This document shows positions 55,903 to 64,000 of a DNA stretch of 64,000 nt, piece by piece. Each line of letters starts with the position of its first letter. Positions within the stretch are counted from its first letter, which is position 1. The notes beneath the pieces were generated by a model that ran no database searches, was not told the origin of the DNA, and saw nothing but the letters and a program-made list of their open reading frames with translations. The position numbers and the translations under genes were made by a program. Source of the stretch: Radicibacter daui. GTDB taxonomy: Bacteria > Pseudomonadota > Alphaproteobacteria > Radicibacterales > Radicibacteraceae. Where the stretch lies: positions 2,128,501-2,192,500 of the forward strand of contig CP131056.1 in the NCBI GenBank assembly GCA_030657355.1, read 5' to 3'.

Positions 55903-57417
55903 ATGTCCGATTTACCGCTTCTGTCGCTAACGACGTTCCTGCCGCTCATCGGTGCGGTGCTCACGCTTCTCATCCCTGGCGATGAAAAGCAGGTAGCCCG
56001 CAATGCCCGCTGGGTTGCGCTGTGGACGACGGCGTTCACCTTCCTGGTGTCGCTCGGCATCCTTGCCGAGTTCGACCCGTCAAACCCGGGCTTCCAGCTC
56101 GTGGAGAATGTGGCCTGGTTGCCGGATTACGGCATCGGCTACAAGATGGGCGTCGACGGCATCTCGCTCGTCTTCATCCTGCTCTCCACCTTCTTGATGC
56201 CGCTGTGCATTCTGGCCAGCTGGGAAGCCATCCAGAACCGCGTGCGCGAATACATGGTCGCGTTCCTCATCCTCGAGACCTTCATGGTCGGGATGTTCTG
56301 CGCGCTGGATTTCATCCTCTTCTATGTGTTCTTCGAAGCTGTCCTCATTCCGATGTTCATCATCATCGGTGTGTGGGGCGGGCCGCGCCGCGTTTACGCA
56401 GCCTTCAAGTTCTTCCTCTACACCTTCGTCGGCTCGGTGCTGATGCTGCTGGCCATCATCGCCATGTACTGGCAGGCCGGCACCACCGACATCCCGACGC
56501 TGATCAAGACGGCTTTTTCGCCCGAGATGCAGACCTGGCTGTGGCTTGCCATCTTCGCCTCCTTCGCCGTGAAGGTGCCGATGTGGCCGGTGCACACCTG
56601 GCTTCCGGCGGCGCACGTCGAGGCGCCGACCGCCGGTTCCGTCATCCTGGCCGGTGTTCTCCTGAAGATGGGCGGCTACGGCTTCCTGCGCTTCTCCATT
56701 CCCATGCTGCCGCAGGCAACGCATGACTTCGCACCGCTGGTCTTCGTGCTCTCGGTGGCCGCCATCGTGATCACCTCGCTGATCGCGCTGGTGCAGAAGG
56801 ATATGAAGAAGCTCATCGCCTACTCGTCGGTCGCCCACATGGGCTATGTGACGACGGGCCTGTTCACGCTCAATACCCAGGGCATGGACGGCGCGATGTT
56901 CCAGATGCTGAGCCACGGTGTGGTGTCGGGCGCGCTCTTCCTGTGCGTCGGCGTGGTCTATGACCGTCTGCATACCCGCGAGATTTCCCGCTATGGCGGT
57001 CTTGCTCGCTCCATGCCGAAATACGCCACCGTCTTCATGCTCATGATGCTGGCCTCCGTCGGTCTGCCGGGCACCAGCGGTTTCGTCGGTGAGTTCCTGG
57101 TGATCATGGGCTCGGTCGGCCACAACATGTGGCTGGGTCTCTTCATCGCCAGCGGCGTGGTGCTGGGCGCCACCTACATGCTGGTGCTCTATCGCGGCGT
57201 GATCTTCGGCAAGCTCGAGAAGGATGATGTCAAGGCGATGCCGGACCTCAGCTTGCGCGAGATTGCGATCTTCGCTCCGCTGGTGGTCGTCGTCCTGTGG
57301 ATGGGTATCAGCCCCTCCAGCGTCAGCCATCTCTACGAAGCGTCGATCGCCAACATCATCACTACGCACCAGGCAGCGCTGGATGCGGCGGGTACCGTCG
57401 CTACGGCACTGCGTTGA
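55903..57417 (+). CDS. nuoM: NADH-quinone oxidoreductase subunit M
   Basis: A 504-residue antiporter-like subunit with about 14 helices. [37 protein letters not shown] and [15 protein letters not shown] are diagnostic. Confidence 0.98.
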   Translation: MSDLPLLSLTTFLPLIGAVLTLLIPGDEKQVARNARWVALWTTAFTFLVSLGILAEFDPSNPGFQLVENVAWLPDYGIGYKMGVDGISLVFILLSTFLMPLCILASWEAIQNRVREYMVAFLILETFMVGMFCALDFILFYVFFEAVLIPMFIIIGVWGGPRRVYAAFKFFLYTFVGSVLMLLAIIAMYWQAGTTDIPTLIKTAFSPEMQTWLWLAIFASFAVKVPMWPVHTWLPAAHVEAPTAGSVILAGVLLKMGGYGFLRFSIPMLPQATHDFAPLVFVLSVAAIVITSLIALVQKDMKKLIAYSSVAHMGYVTTGLFTLNTQGMDGAMFQMLSHGVVSGALFLCVGVVYDRLHTREISRYGGLARSMPKYATVFMLMMLASVGLPGTSGFVGEFLVIMGSVGHNMWLGLFIASGVVLGATYMLVLYRGVIFGKLEKDDVKAMPDLSLREIAIFAPLVVVVLWMGISPSSVSHLYEASIANIITTHQAALDAAGTVATALR

Positions 57418-57447
57418 GCCAGAACTTCGGGATGGATATCTAAGACC

Positions 57448-58890
57448 ATGACCGCACTTCCCGACTTCGCCCCGGCGATCCCCGAGATCGTTCTTGCCGT
57501 CGCCTCGCTGGCCCTGCTGCTGGTGGGCGCCTTCAAGGGGGATGGTTCGACGCGCCTGGTTTCCTGGCTCGGTACGGCGGCTCTTGCTGTCGTGCTGGTG
57601 CTGGTGTGGGCAAATACCGGTGACAAGGCGCTGACCTTCGGCGGCATGTTCATTGCCGACCGCTTTGCCAGCTTCGCCAAGTGCCTCATCCTGATCGCTT
57701 CCGGCATCACCCTGGTGATCTCGCAGGACTATCTGAAGCTCGAGCGCATGGACCGGCCGGAATATGCCGTTCTGGTGCTGCTGGCGACGCTCGGCATGCT
57801 GATGCTGGTCTCCGCCAACGATCTGATGTCGCTCTATCTCGGCCTCGAGCTGATGAGCCTCAGCCTCTATGTCGTGGCGGCTTTCCGCCGCGATGCGGTG
57901 AAGTCCAGCGAAGCGGGCCTCAAGTACTTCGTGCTCGGTGCTCTCGGTTCCGGCCTTTATCTCTATGGCGCGTCGCTGGTTTACGGTTTCACCGGCACCA
58001 CCAGCTTCACGCAGATCGCCACCACGGTTGGCAATGGCCCGTCCATCGGCCTGATCGCCGGTCTGGTGTTCGTGATGGCGTCGCTGGCCTTCAAGGTCTC
58101 GGCTGTTCCGTTCCACATGTGGACGCCGGACGTCTATGAAGGTGCGCCGACCTCGGTCACCGCTTTCTTCGCCGTTGCGCCGAAGATCGCTGCGCTCTGC
58201 CTCATGGTGCGTGTCCTTGTCGGTCCGTTCGGTCCGCTGGTCGACCAGTGGCAGCAGGTGGTGGTTTTCATCTCGCTCGCTTCCATGATCCTCGGCTCCT
58301 TCGCCGCCGTGGTGCAGAAGAACATCAAGCGTCTGCTTGCCTATTCTTCCATCGGCCATGTCGGTTTCGCGCTTGTGGGTCTTGCCTCGGGCACGGAAGA
58401 GGGCGTGCGCGGCGTGCTGGCCTATCTCGCCATCTACCTGTTCATGAACCTCGGTACCTTCGCCTGCGTGCTGGCGATGAAGGCCGGTGGCCGCATGGTC
58501 GAGGACATCAAGGATCTGTCGGGTCTTTCCCGCACCAATCCGCTGATGGCGCTCTGCCTTGCCGCCTTCATGTTCTCGATGGCAGGCGTGCCGCCGCTCG
58601 CCGGTTTCTTCGGCAAGCTCTATGTCTTCATGGCGGCCGTGCATGCCGGCCTCTATGCGCTCTCCATCATTGGCGTGCTCGCCAGTGTGGTGGCGGCCTA
58701 CTACTATCTGCGCGTCGTCAAGATCATGTATTTCGACGAGCCGGCCGAAGCCTTTGACCGTGGCCAGTCCGGGGTCATCCGTTTCGTCATGGCGGCTTCC
58801 GCCGTCATCATCGCCATTGTCATCCCGCTGGCTCTCCAGCCGATGACCCATGCCGCACAGGCCGCGGCGGCGACGCTCTTCCTCGGATGA
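57448..58890 (+). CDS. nuoN: NADH-quinone oxidoreductase subunit N
   Basis: A 480-residue antiporter-like subunit. [38 protein letters not shown] and [19 protein letters not shown] are diagnostic. Last nuo gene; its stop overlaps the birA start (58887), so birA, coaX and rnj may be transcribed with the complex I operon. Confidence 0.97.
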   Translation: MTALPDFAPAIPEIVLAVASLALLLVGAFKGDGSTRLVSWLGTAALAVVLVLVWANTGDKALTFGGMFIADRFASFAKCLILIASGITLVISQDYLKLERMDRPEYAVLVLLATLGMLMLVSANDLMSLYLGLELMSLSLYVVAAFRRDAVKSSEAGLKYFVLGALGSGLYLYGASLVYGFTGTTSFTQIATTVGNGPSIGLIAGLVFVMASLAFKVSAVPFHMWTPDVYEGAPTSVTAFFAVAPKIAALCLMVRVLVGPFGPLVDQWQQVVVFISLASMILGSFAAVVQKNIKRLLAYSSIGHVGFALVGLASGTEEGVRGVLAYLAIYLFMNLGTFACVLAMKAGGRMVEDIKDLSGLSRTNPLMALCLAAFMFSMAGVPPLAGFFGKLYVFMAAVHAGLYALSIIGVLASVVAAYYYLRVVKIMYFDEPAEAFDRGQSGVIRFVMAASAVIIAIVIPLALQPMTHAAQAAAATLFLG

Positions 58891-59699
58891 GCATGACTGC
58901 TCCTGAGAATGGCCGGGCGGATTTCCGCCTGGCCATTCATGATGAGCTCGACAGCACCAATCTGGAAGCCAGACGGCGGGCCGAGGCGGGGGAACCTTCC
59001 GGTCTTGCCATCCAGGCACGCCGCCAGACCGCCGGCCGCGCCCGTCGGGGCCGGTTCTGGGTCTCCCAGGGCGGTAATCTCTACCTGACATTGCTGCTGC
59101 GCCCGCCAGTGCCGTTGCGGCAGGTGGCGACGCTGAGCTTCCTGACGGCGCTTGCCGCCGCTGAAGCCGCCGATGCCGTGTTGCCGCCGCAGGCACCGCG
59201 CCCCGGCCTTAAATGGCCCAATGACGTTCTGATAGACGGGCGCAAGCTGACCGGTATTCTGCTGGAAAGCGATGTGGCGACCGATGGCAGCGCCGAATGG
59301 GTTGCTGTCGGCATCGGCATCAATGTCGCCGACCACCCCGAGGCGGTAGAACGTCCGGCAACCAGCCTTGTCGCCCATGGCAGCACCGCCGATGCCGACA
59401 GGGTGCGCGATCTGTTTCTCGATGCTTTTGCCCGCGGATATGGCGGCTGGCTTGAAAACGGCTTTGCCGCCGTGCGCGAGCAATGGCTGGAACGTGCCGT
59501 CGGCCGGGGGGAGAGGGTTGAAATCCGGCTCGAGAATGAACAGTTCTCCGGAGTGTTTTCCGGTCTCGACAGCGAAGGCGCGCTGCTGGTGGAAACACCG
59601 GCCGGCATGCGCAGCGTAAGTGCCGGGGACGTGTTCTTCCCGCAAGCCACAGGCATGAGCCAGCAGGACAAAGGAACGGCGCATGCTGCTGGCAATTGA
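58887..59699 (+). CDS. birA: Biotin-[acetyl-CoA-carboxylase] ligase
   Basis: A 270-residue group I biotin protein ligase without the N-terminal DNA-binding domain, so it is an enzyme but not a repressor. It attaches biotin to AccB. The biotin-binding loop reads [12 protein letters not shown], where E. coli has GRGRRG; one glycine is Ala here. [18 protein letters not shown] and VGIGINV are as expected. It starts on the overlapping nuoN stop; coaX begins inside its end. Starts ATG 58887 or the ATG two codons later. Confidence 0.94.
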   Translation: MSMTAPENGRADFRLAIHDELDSTNLEARRRAEAGEPSGLAIQARRQTAGRARRGRFWVSQGGNLYLTLLLRPPVPLRQVATLSFLTALAAAEAADAVLPPQAPRPGLKWPNDVLIDGRKLTGILLESDVATDGSAEWVAVGIGINVADHPEAVERPATSLVAHGSTADADRVRDLFLDAFARGYGGWLENGFAAVREQWLERAVGRGERVEIRLENEQFSGVFSGLDSEGALLVETPAGMRSVSAGDVFFPQATGMSQQDKGTAHAAGN

Positions 59700-60456
59700 T
59701 GCGGGCAACACCAACATCGTCTTTGCGCTCTATGACGGGGCTGAGCGGCGCACGCTCTGGCGCTGCGCCACCGAAGCACGGCGGACGGCGGACGAATATG
59801 CCGTCTGGCTTTTGCAGCTGATGCAGCTCGTCGGGCTCGGTGCCGGCGATGTGGACGGGGCGATCATCTCCAGCGTCGTGCCGGCGGCAACGCCTCATCT
59901 CGACCGGCTTTGCACCAAGCATTTCGCCGTCAGGCCGATGGTCGTCGGCGCCGCCGATGTGAAGCTTGGCATTGACGTATTGCTCGACAGGCCCGAAGAA
60001 GTGGGCGCCGACCGGCTGGTGAATGCCATTGCCGGCCGCGATATGCACAAAGGCGCCTTCATCGTTATCGACTTTGGCACCGCGACGACCTTCGATGTGG
60101 TCGATGAAGCGGGGGCCTATTGCGGCGGTGTGATTGCGCCGGGCATCAATCTTTCGGCAGAAGCGCTTTACCAGGCCGCGGCCAAATTGCCGCGCGTGGA
60201 TGTGCAGCCGACGCAAAGTGTTATCGGCACCAACACGGTGGATGCCATGCGCTCGGGCCTTTACTGGGGCTATATCGGCCTCATCGAAGGCCTGGTGGCG
60301 CGCATCAAGGCCGAAACGGGTGTGCCGATGAAAGTGATCGCAACGGGCGGGCTGGCGCCGATGTTCGCCAATGGCACGCCCGTTATTGAAGAAATGGACG
60401 GCGACCTGACACTCAGGGGCCTGCAGATGATTTACGAACGGAACAAGACTAGATGA
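59683..60456 (+). CDS. coaX: Type III pantothenate kinase
   Basis: A 257-residue enzyme that phosphorylates pantothenate, the first step of CoA synthesis. ASKHA fold motifs: [16 protein letters not shown] (phosphate 1), [26 protein letters not shown] (phosphate 2) and [15 protein letters not shown]. It overlaps birA by 17 bp and rnj by 4 bp (ATGA). This type is insensitive to CoA feedback. Confidence 0.97.
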   Translation: MLLAIDAGNTNIVFALYDGAERRTLWRCATEARRTADEYAVWLLQLMQLVGLGAGDVDGAIISSVVPAATPHLDRLCTKHFAVRPMVVGAADVKLGIDVLLDRPEEVGADRLVNAIAGRDMHKGAFIVIDFGTATTFDVVDEAGAYCGGVIAPGINLSAEALYQAAAKLPRVDVQPTQSVIGTNTVDAMRSGLYWGYIGLIEGLVARIKAETGVPMKVIATGGLAPMFANGTPVIEEMDGDLTLRGLQMIYERNKTR

Positions 60457-62126
60457 ACAAGTCAGACGATCCTTTTCGCCCCGGCCGGGATGCGGTGAGT
60501 TTCATACCGCTCGGCGGTACGGGCGAGATTGGCATGAACATGGCCCTTTATGGCTATGATGGCCAATGGATCATGGTTGACTGCGGCATCGGCTTTGCCG
60601 ATGAGCGCACCCCCGGTATCGACGTGCTGTTTCCCGACCCCAGCTTCATTGTCGAGCGCAAGGGAAGCCTTGCGGGACTGGTGCTGACGCACGCGCATGA
60701 AGACCATCTGGGCGCGGTACAATATTGCTGGGAGGCGCTTGGCGCCCCGATTTACGCCACGCCTTTCACCGCCTCGGTGCTGCGCCACAAACTGAAAGAA
60801 AATGGCGTCAACGGCATCGAGATCAACGTCATCCCGCTGTCTGGCCGCTGCGATGTCGGCCCGTTCGATATCGAGTTCGTCAATCTGACGCACTCGATCC
60901 CGGAGCCGAGCGCGCTGGTACTGCGCACGCCGGTTGGCACCATCGTTCACTCGGGCGACTGGAAGCTCGACAAGGACCCGGTGGTCGGTCTGCCGCCCGA
61001 TATCGAGCGGCTGCGCCAGGTGGGCGAGGAGGGTGTGCTGGCCCTGGTGAGCGACAGCACCAACATCTTCGAGCCCGGCCATTCCGGCTCGGAAGCCTCG
61101 GTGCGCGACAGCCTGACCAAGCTTTTCGGCACCTATGGCGAACGTATCGCCATTGCCTGCTTTGCCACCAACGTTGCCCGCCTGCACAGCATCGCCGTGG
61201 CGGCGGAGGCCAATGACCGCACCGTGGCGCTGGTGGGTCGCTCGCTCTGGCGCATCAACATGGCGGCGCGCGAGACCGGTTACCTTACCGATCTGCCCGA
61301 TTTTGCCTCCCCTAGCGATGTCGGCCTCATTCCGCGCGACAAGCTGGTGATGATCTGCACCGGTTCTCAGGGCGAGCCGCGCTCGGCGCTGTCGCGCATC
61401 GCCTATCAGGATCATCCCGAAGTGTCGCTGGATGCCGGCGATACCGTGATCTTCTCCTCCCGCGAGATCCCCGGCAACGAGAAGGATATCGGCGCGGTGC
61501 AGAACGCGCTGGCCCAGCGCGGGGTTGAGGTGGTGACGGCGGACGATGCCTTCGTCCATGTCTCCGGCCATCCCAATCGCGGCGATGTCGAGCAGCTTTA
61601 CCAGTGGCTGCGGCCGAAGATTTCCATCCCTGTGCATGGCGAGGAACGCCATCTGCGCGCCCATGCCCGTCTGACAGCGGAATGGCAGGTGCCGCATTCA
61701 GTGGTGCCGCAGGATGGCGCGCTGATCCATATCCGCCCCGACGGGGCGGAGATCGTTGACCATGTGCAGTATGGACGCATTGCCGTTGACGGTACGCGCC
61801 TTGTGCCGATGGACGGAAACCAGCTGCGCACGCGCCGCCGCATCATGCATCAGGGCGTGGTGCTGGTGACGCTGGCGCTGGATTTCCGCGGCAAGCTGGT
61901 CGCCGAACCGCAGATTGCCGCCCCCGGCCTTCTCGACGAGGAGGAGGACGAGGACGAGATGAACGAACTGATCGGCCTTGTGGAAGAGAGCGTGCGCTCC
62001 CTGCCGGCGCGTATGCGCGAGGACGATGAGGATGTGGAAGAAGCCGTGCGGGTGGCGGTTCGCCGTTGGACGCGCCGGCTCATGGACAAGAAGCCCGTCG
62101 TCAGGCTGCACATCGTCCGCGTCTGA
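60453..62126 (+). CDS. rnj: Ribonuclease J
   Basis: A 557-residue metallo-beta-lactamase/beta-CASP ribonuclease with 5'-3' exo- and endo-activity in RNA processing. The zinc motif HAHEDH is at residues 80-85; [29 protein letters not shown] and the beta-[12 protein letters not shown] and [11 protein letters not shown] are in place. The C-terminal ~90 residues contain an acidic stretch ([10 protein letters not shown]). Gene order coaX-rnj-DUF1467-proS is common in alphaproteobacteria. Confidence 0.96.
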   Translation: MNKSDDPFRPGRDAVSFIPLGGTGEIGMNMALYGYDGQWIMVDCGIGFADERTPGIDVLFPDPSFIVERKGSLAGLVLTHAHEDHLGAVQYCWEALGAPIYATPFTASVLRHKLKENGVNGIEINVIPLSGRCDVGPFDIEFVNLTHSIPEPSALVLRTPVGTIVHSGDWKLDKDPVVGLPPDIERLRQVGEEGVLALVSDSTNIFEPGHSGSEASVRDSLTKLFGTYGERIAIACFATNVARLHSIAVAAEANDRTVALVGRSLWRINMAARETGYLTDLPDFASPSDVGLIPRDKLVMICTGSQGEPRSALSRIAYQDHPEVSLDAGDTVIFSSREIPGNEKDIGAVQNALAQRGVEVVTADDAFVHVSGHPNRGDVEQLYQWLRPKISIPVHGEERHLRAHARLTAEWQVPHSVVPQDGALIHIRPDGAEIVDHVQYGRIAVDGTRLVPMDGNQLRTRRRIMHQGVVLVTLALDFRGKLVAEPQIAAPGLLDEEEDEDEMNELIGLVEESVRSLPARMREDDEDVEEAVRVAVRRWTRRLMDKKPVVRLHIVRV

Positions 62127-62132
62127 GTTCAG

Positions 62133-62178
62133 AAGGCCCTCCCCGGTCCGGTACCCGGACCGGGGAGGGCCTTTTGCG
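62133..62178 (+). terminator. Intrinsic terminator after rnj
   Basis: A 19-bp perfect stem (62133-62151 with 62155-62173, loop TAC) ending in CCTTTTG. It closes the birA-coaX-rnj unit. Confidence 0.85.
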
Positions 62179-62227
62179 GGGCGCCGGCCGGCCATGACGA
62201 AAGAGGCATGGGGAGGGGAGGCGCCCG

Positions 62228-62512
62228 ATGGGCATCGTTTCTGTGGTTGCAGTTTATTTCGTCGTCTGGTGGCTGATGCTGATGGTCGTCTTGCCCTGGG
62301 GCGTGCGACGGGACGATGCGCCGGAGGTCGGCAATGACGCCGGTGCTCCGGTCAACCCGATGATCCCGAAAAAACTGTTCTGGAACTCGGTGCTGACGGC
62401 CGTGGTAACTGCCGTCATCTATGTGCTCGCCAGCCATAACCTCATGTCGCTGGAGACATGGTTCCACACGCCGGAGAACTGGTATCTGAAGGAACAGATG
62501 CCGGACAAATAG
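62228..62512 (+). CDS. DUF1467 family membrane protein
   Basis: A 94-residue protein with two transmembrane segments (VVAVYFVVWWLMLMVVLP and SVLTAVVTAVIYVLA) and a connecting loop with PWGVRRDD and NPMIPKKLFWNSV, the DUF1467 signature. The function is unknown; it is nearly always between rnj and proS in alphaproteobacteria. It lies downstream of the rnj terminator, so it probably has its own promoter. Confidence 0.88.
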   Translation: MGIVSVVAVYFVVWWLMLMVVLPWGVRRDDAPEVGNDAGAPVNPMIPKKLFWNSVLTAVVTAVIYVLASHNLMSLETWFHTPENWYLKEQMPDK

Positions 62513-62703
62513 GGACAGGACGCCACTGGCGTCTGCTTCCAGCCGTTTCGGGTAAGGCCGCCGATTCTCGTAAAAAGCCGTTATCGTTCGGGAAAAATCC
62601 GCGGCGACGGCAAGCGCGCTGAGCGGTTCGTTAGCAAACTATTGTTCAAAAAATCATCACATGACGAATTGCTCGGCAAATGAGCAAAAACATCAAAAAA
62701 ATA

Positions 62704-62731
62704 AGGCAAGCAGCCGTCTCGGCGCTTGCCT
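62704..62731 (+). terminator. Hairpin downstream of DUF1467, terminator-like
   Basis: AGGCAAGC/GCTTGCCT (62704-62711 with 62724-62731) encloses GCCG-TCT-CGGC with one bulged A. It is followed by CATCATTTAAT rather than a full T-run. It may end the DUF1467 transcript before the small RNA. Confidence 0.5.
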
Positions 62732-62763
62732 CATCATTTAATCGCATTCACCCTGACCACGGT

Positions 62764-62850
62764 GAGAGGTTGATCCTCTCCTTCGCTTGGTGGCGATTCC
62801 TCCCTAAACTTGGACCGCGTCGCGCAAGTGGCGCGGTTTTTTCTTTTTCT
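62764..62850 (+). ncRNA. Candidate suhB/alpha-r8 (MmgR-like) small RNA
   Basis: A compact structured region in the gap 62513-62975: a first hairpin GAGAGG/CCTCTC (62764-62769 with 62775-62780), a central segment CTTGGTGGCGATTCCTCCCT, then AAACTTGG, and a 10-bp terminator stem with GCAA tetraloop (62814-62823 with 62828-62837) followed by TTTTTTCTTTTT. The central TTCCTCCCTAAACTTG resembles what I remember of the alphaproteobacterial alpha-r8/suhB family (MmgR in Sinorhizobium), with an exposed anti-Shine-Dalgarno CCTCC. The 5' end is approximate and no promoter is clear. Confidence 0.6.
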
Positions 62851-62975
62851 TCGTCGCGAGAACGGAGACTAGGGGAAGGGGCCGACGACGTCACTTGAAT
62901 TTGCGCAATTTTCTCACAAAATTTATCCTGTCAGGCGCCATTTTCTGTTGCGCCGCAAAAACAGGAACCGGCCAG

Positions 62976-63467
62976 ATGGCGCGGATTGGCTTTCCAGAAT
63001 GCATAAAAATGGCGCTTTTGGCGGCAAGCCTGCTGTTTGCGGCTATGCAGCAAAGTCCGGCGCAAGCTCAAACGACGCAGGGTGGCACAGGCGCACAAAA
63101 TGGTGCTTCGGCGCCTCCTCGTATCGAAGTTCGGGTAGACTCGACCGCTTGCCAGTCGCTGATCGAGTATAAAGAGCCGCCCGGCGTCGAGTATCAGCCG
63201 GGCGTGGACGCAAAGGGGCGGCATGTTGCCCCGGCGGACCTCAATGGCGTGCCGCAGGTCAAACTTCCGGACAGCATCGATGTCCCGCTGACACTCGATG
63301 TGCTGGAAAATAGCGGGATTACCGCGCCCGCAGGGATGGAGGGCAAGTTGCCGCTGGGGAAACTTACCTTCAAGGGCAATGCCGTCTATCTGAACGGGCA
63401 GCGTCTGGGCGGGCGCGATACCGCTGCCCTTGAGCAGGCCTGTCGCAAGGCTGGCCTCATTCGCTGA
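62976..63467 (+). CDS. Secreted protein of unknown function
   Basis: A 163-residue protein with a probable signal peptide ([21 protein letters not shown] after a short N-terminus) and a periplasmic domain containing [32 protein letters not shown] and [19 protein letters not shown]. Two cysteines, in STACQSL and EQACRKAG, could pair. The ATG at 62976 is chosen for its AGGAA ribosome binding site; TTG 62895 opens the same frame earlier and ATG 63009 later. I do not recognise a named family. It stands just before proS. Confidence 0.75.
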   Translation: MARIGFPECIKMALLAASLLFAAMQQSPAQAQTTQGGTGAQNGASAPPRIEVRVDSTACQSLIEYKEPPGVEYQPGVDAKGRHVAPADLNGVPQVKLPDSIDVPLTLDVLENSGITAPAGMEGKLPLGKLTFKGNAVYLNGQRLGGRDTAALEQACRKAGLIR

Positions 63468-63609
63468 CGCGAGCGGGGGCAACCCGATTGTTTCAAGGGG
63501 CGTTGCGGCTCCATGGACAGCGCTGCCGGCATTGCCTAAAGTGCCGCCGCCTTTGCGCCTTTTTCGGGCGCCATATCAGCCAGACATTTTTTCACCGGAG
63601 TTTTGCCCG

Positions 63610-64000
63610 ATGCGGCTCAGCGCATATTTCCTGCCGACGATGAAAGAAAACCCCGCCGAAGCGCAGGTCGTCTCCCATCGTCTCATGCTGCGCGCGGGCA
63701 TGATCCGCCAGCAGAGCGCTGGTATCTATGCCTGGCTGCCGCTGGGTTTCCGGGTGCTGAACAAGATCGCCGACATCGTGCGCAGCGAGCAGGAGCGTTT
63801 CGGCGCTATCGAGATGCTGATGCCGACTATCCAGTCGGCCGACCTGTGGCGCGAAAGCGGGCGTTATGACGCCTACGGCCCCGAGATGCTGCGCATCATC
63901 GACCGGCATGAGCGTGAAATGCTCTTCGGCCCGACTAATGAAGAGATGATCACCGACATCTTCCGCAACACGGTCAAGAGCTACAAAGACCTGCCGAAGA
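63610..64000 (+). CDS. proS: Prolyl-tRNA synthetase, 3' end beyond the window
   Basis: The first 130 codons of a class II aminoacyl-tRNA synthetase that charges tRNA-Pro. It begins [18 protein letters not shown] and contains the class II motif 1 region [17 protein letters not shown] and the motif 2 start [19 protein letters not shown] precedes the ATG. The catalytic C-terminal part and anticodon domain lie outside the window, so whether an editing insert is present cannot be seen. Confidence 0.96.
   Translation, partial: MRLSAYFLPTMKENPAEAQVVSHRLMLRAGMIRQQSAGIYAWLPLGFRVLNKIADIVRSEQERFGAIEMLMPTIQSADLWRESGRYDAYGPEMLRIIDRHEREMLFGPTNEEMITDIFRNTVKSYKDLPK

Noticed and set aside
49263-59196. Very long antisense frames (707, 647 and 1038 codons) opposite nuoG, nuoL, nuoM and nuoN
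   Set aside because: Reverse frames of GC-rich membrane-protein genes are often open. Their products are His/Asp/Gln-rich low-complexity sequences with no domain.
62680-62898. 72-codon ORF starting MSKNIKKIRQAAVSALASSF
   Set aside because: Overlaps the hairpin, the candidate small RNA and its terminator; after residue 30 it turns into translated terminator sequence and no ribosome binding site is present.

Overview
The window is a GC-rich chromosomal segment of an alphaproteobacterium, most likely a member of the Rhodospirillales or a relative; I cannot name the genus. The main evidence is gene order typical of the class: tig-clpP-clpX-lon-hup followed by tRNAs and a full 14-gene nuo operon, then birA-coaX-rnj-DUF1467-proS. 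RNase J, type III pantothenate kinase and a candidate alpha-r8/suhB small RNA agree with this. There is no prophage, CRISPR array, insertion sequence or replication origin. All complete genes look intact; only the two at the window edges are cut.

Layout. 1-7.4 kb: an edge-cut membrane protein, a SprA-related protein with a degenerate zinc motif, an inverted-repeat element, the lytic transglycosylase slt, then dapA-smpB, a NYN-domain protein, folK and rlmJ. 7.5-12.9 kb: glgP, prfC and a metallo-beta-lactamase-fold hydrolase, separated by strong terminators. 13-15.9 kb: a three-gene sugar ABC transporter read leftward, with a pair of inverted AT-rich sites upstream. 16.1-22.8 kb: a tight leftward operon of a transglutaminase-DUF2126 protein, a circularly permuted ATP-grasp/alpha-E fusion and a second transglutaminase. 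This is the least understood system here and the best candidate for new biology.

22.9-31.2 kb (leftward): an aldose 1-epimerase, a periplasmic cyclophilin, an unrecognised membrane-anchored coiled-coil protein, lptD, a DEAD-box helicase and parE. 31.2-34.6 kb: an RsmC-like methyltransferase facing glnB-glnA, with a good sigma-54 promoter before glnB, then tRNA-His. 34.8-43.3 kb: nnr, tRNA-Leu, and the proteostasis block tig, clpP, clpX, lon and hup. 43.3-44.1 kb: tRNA-Val, a small ORF and two identical tRNA-Asp genes.

44.4-58.9 kb: nuoABCDEFGHIJKLMN for respiratory complex I. 58.9-64 kb: birA, coaX and rnj in overlapping order, a DUF1467 membrane protein, the candidate small RNA, a secreted protein of unknown function, and the start of proS, which runs off the right edge. 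Most of the window is core metabolism, translation, protein turnover and energy conversion. The accessory-looking parts are the sugar transporter, the transglutaminase/ATP-grasp operon and a few small unknown proteins.
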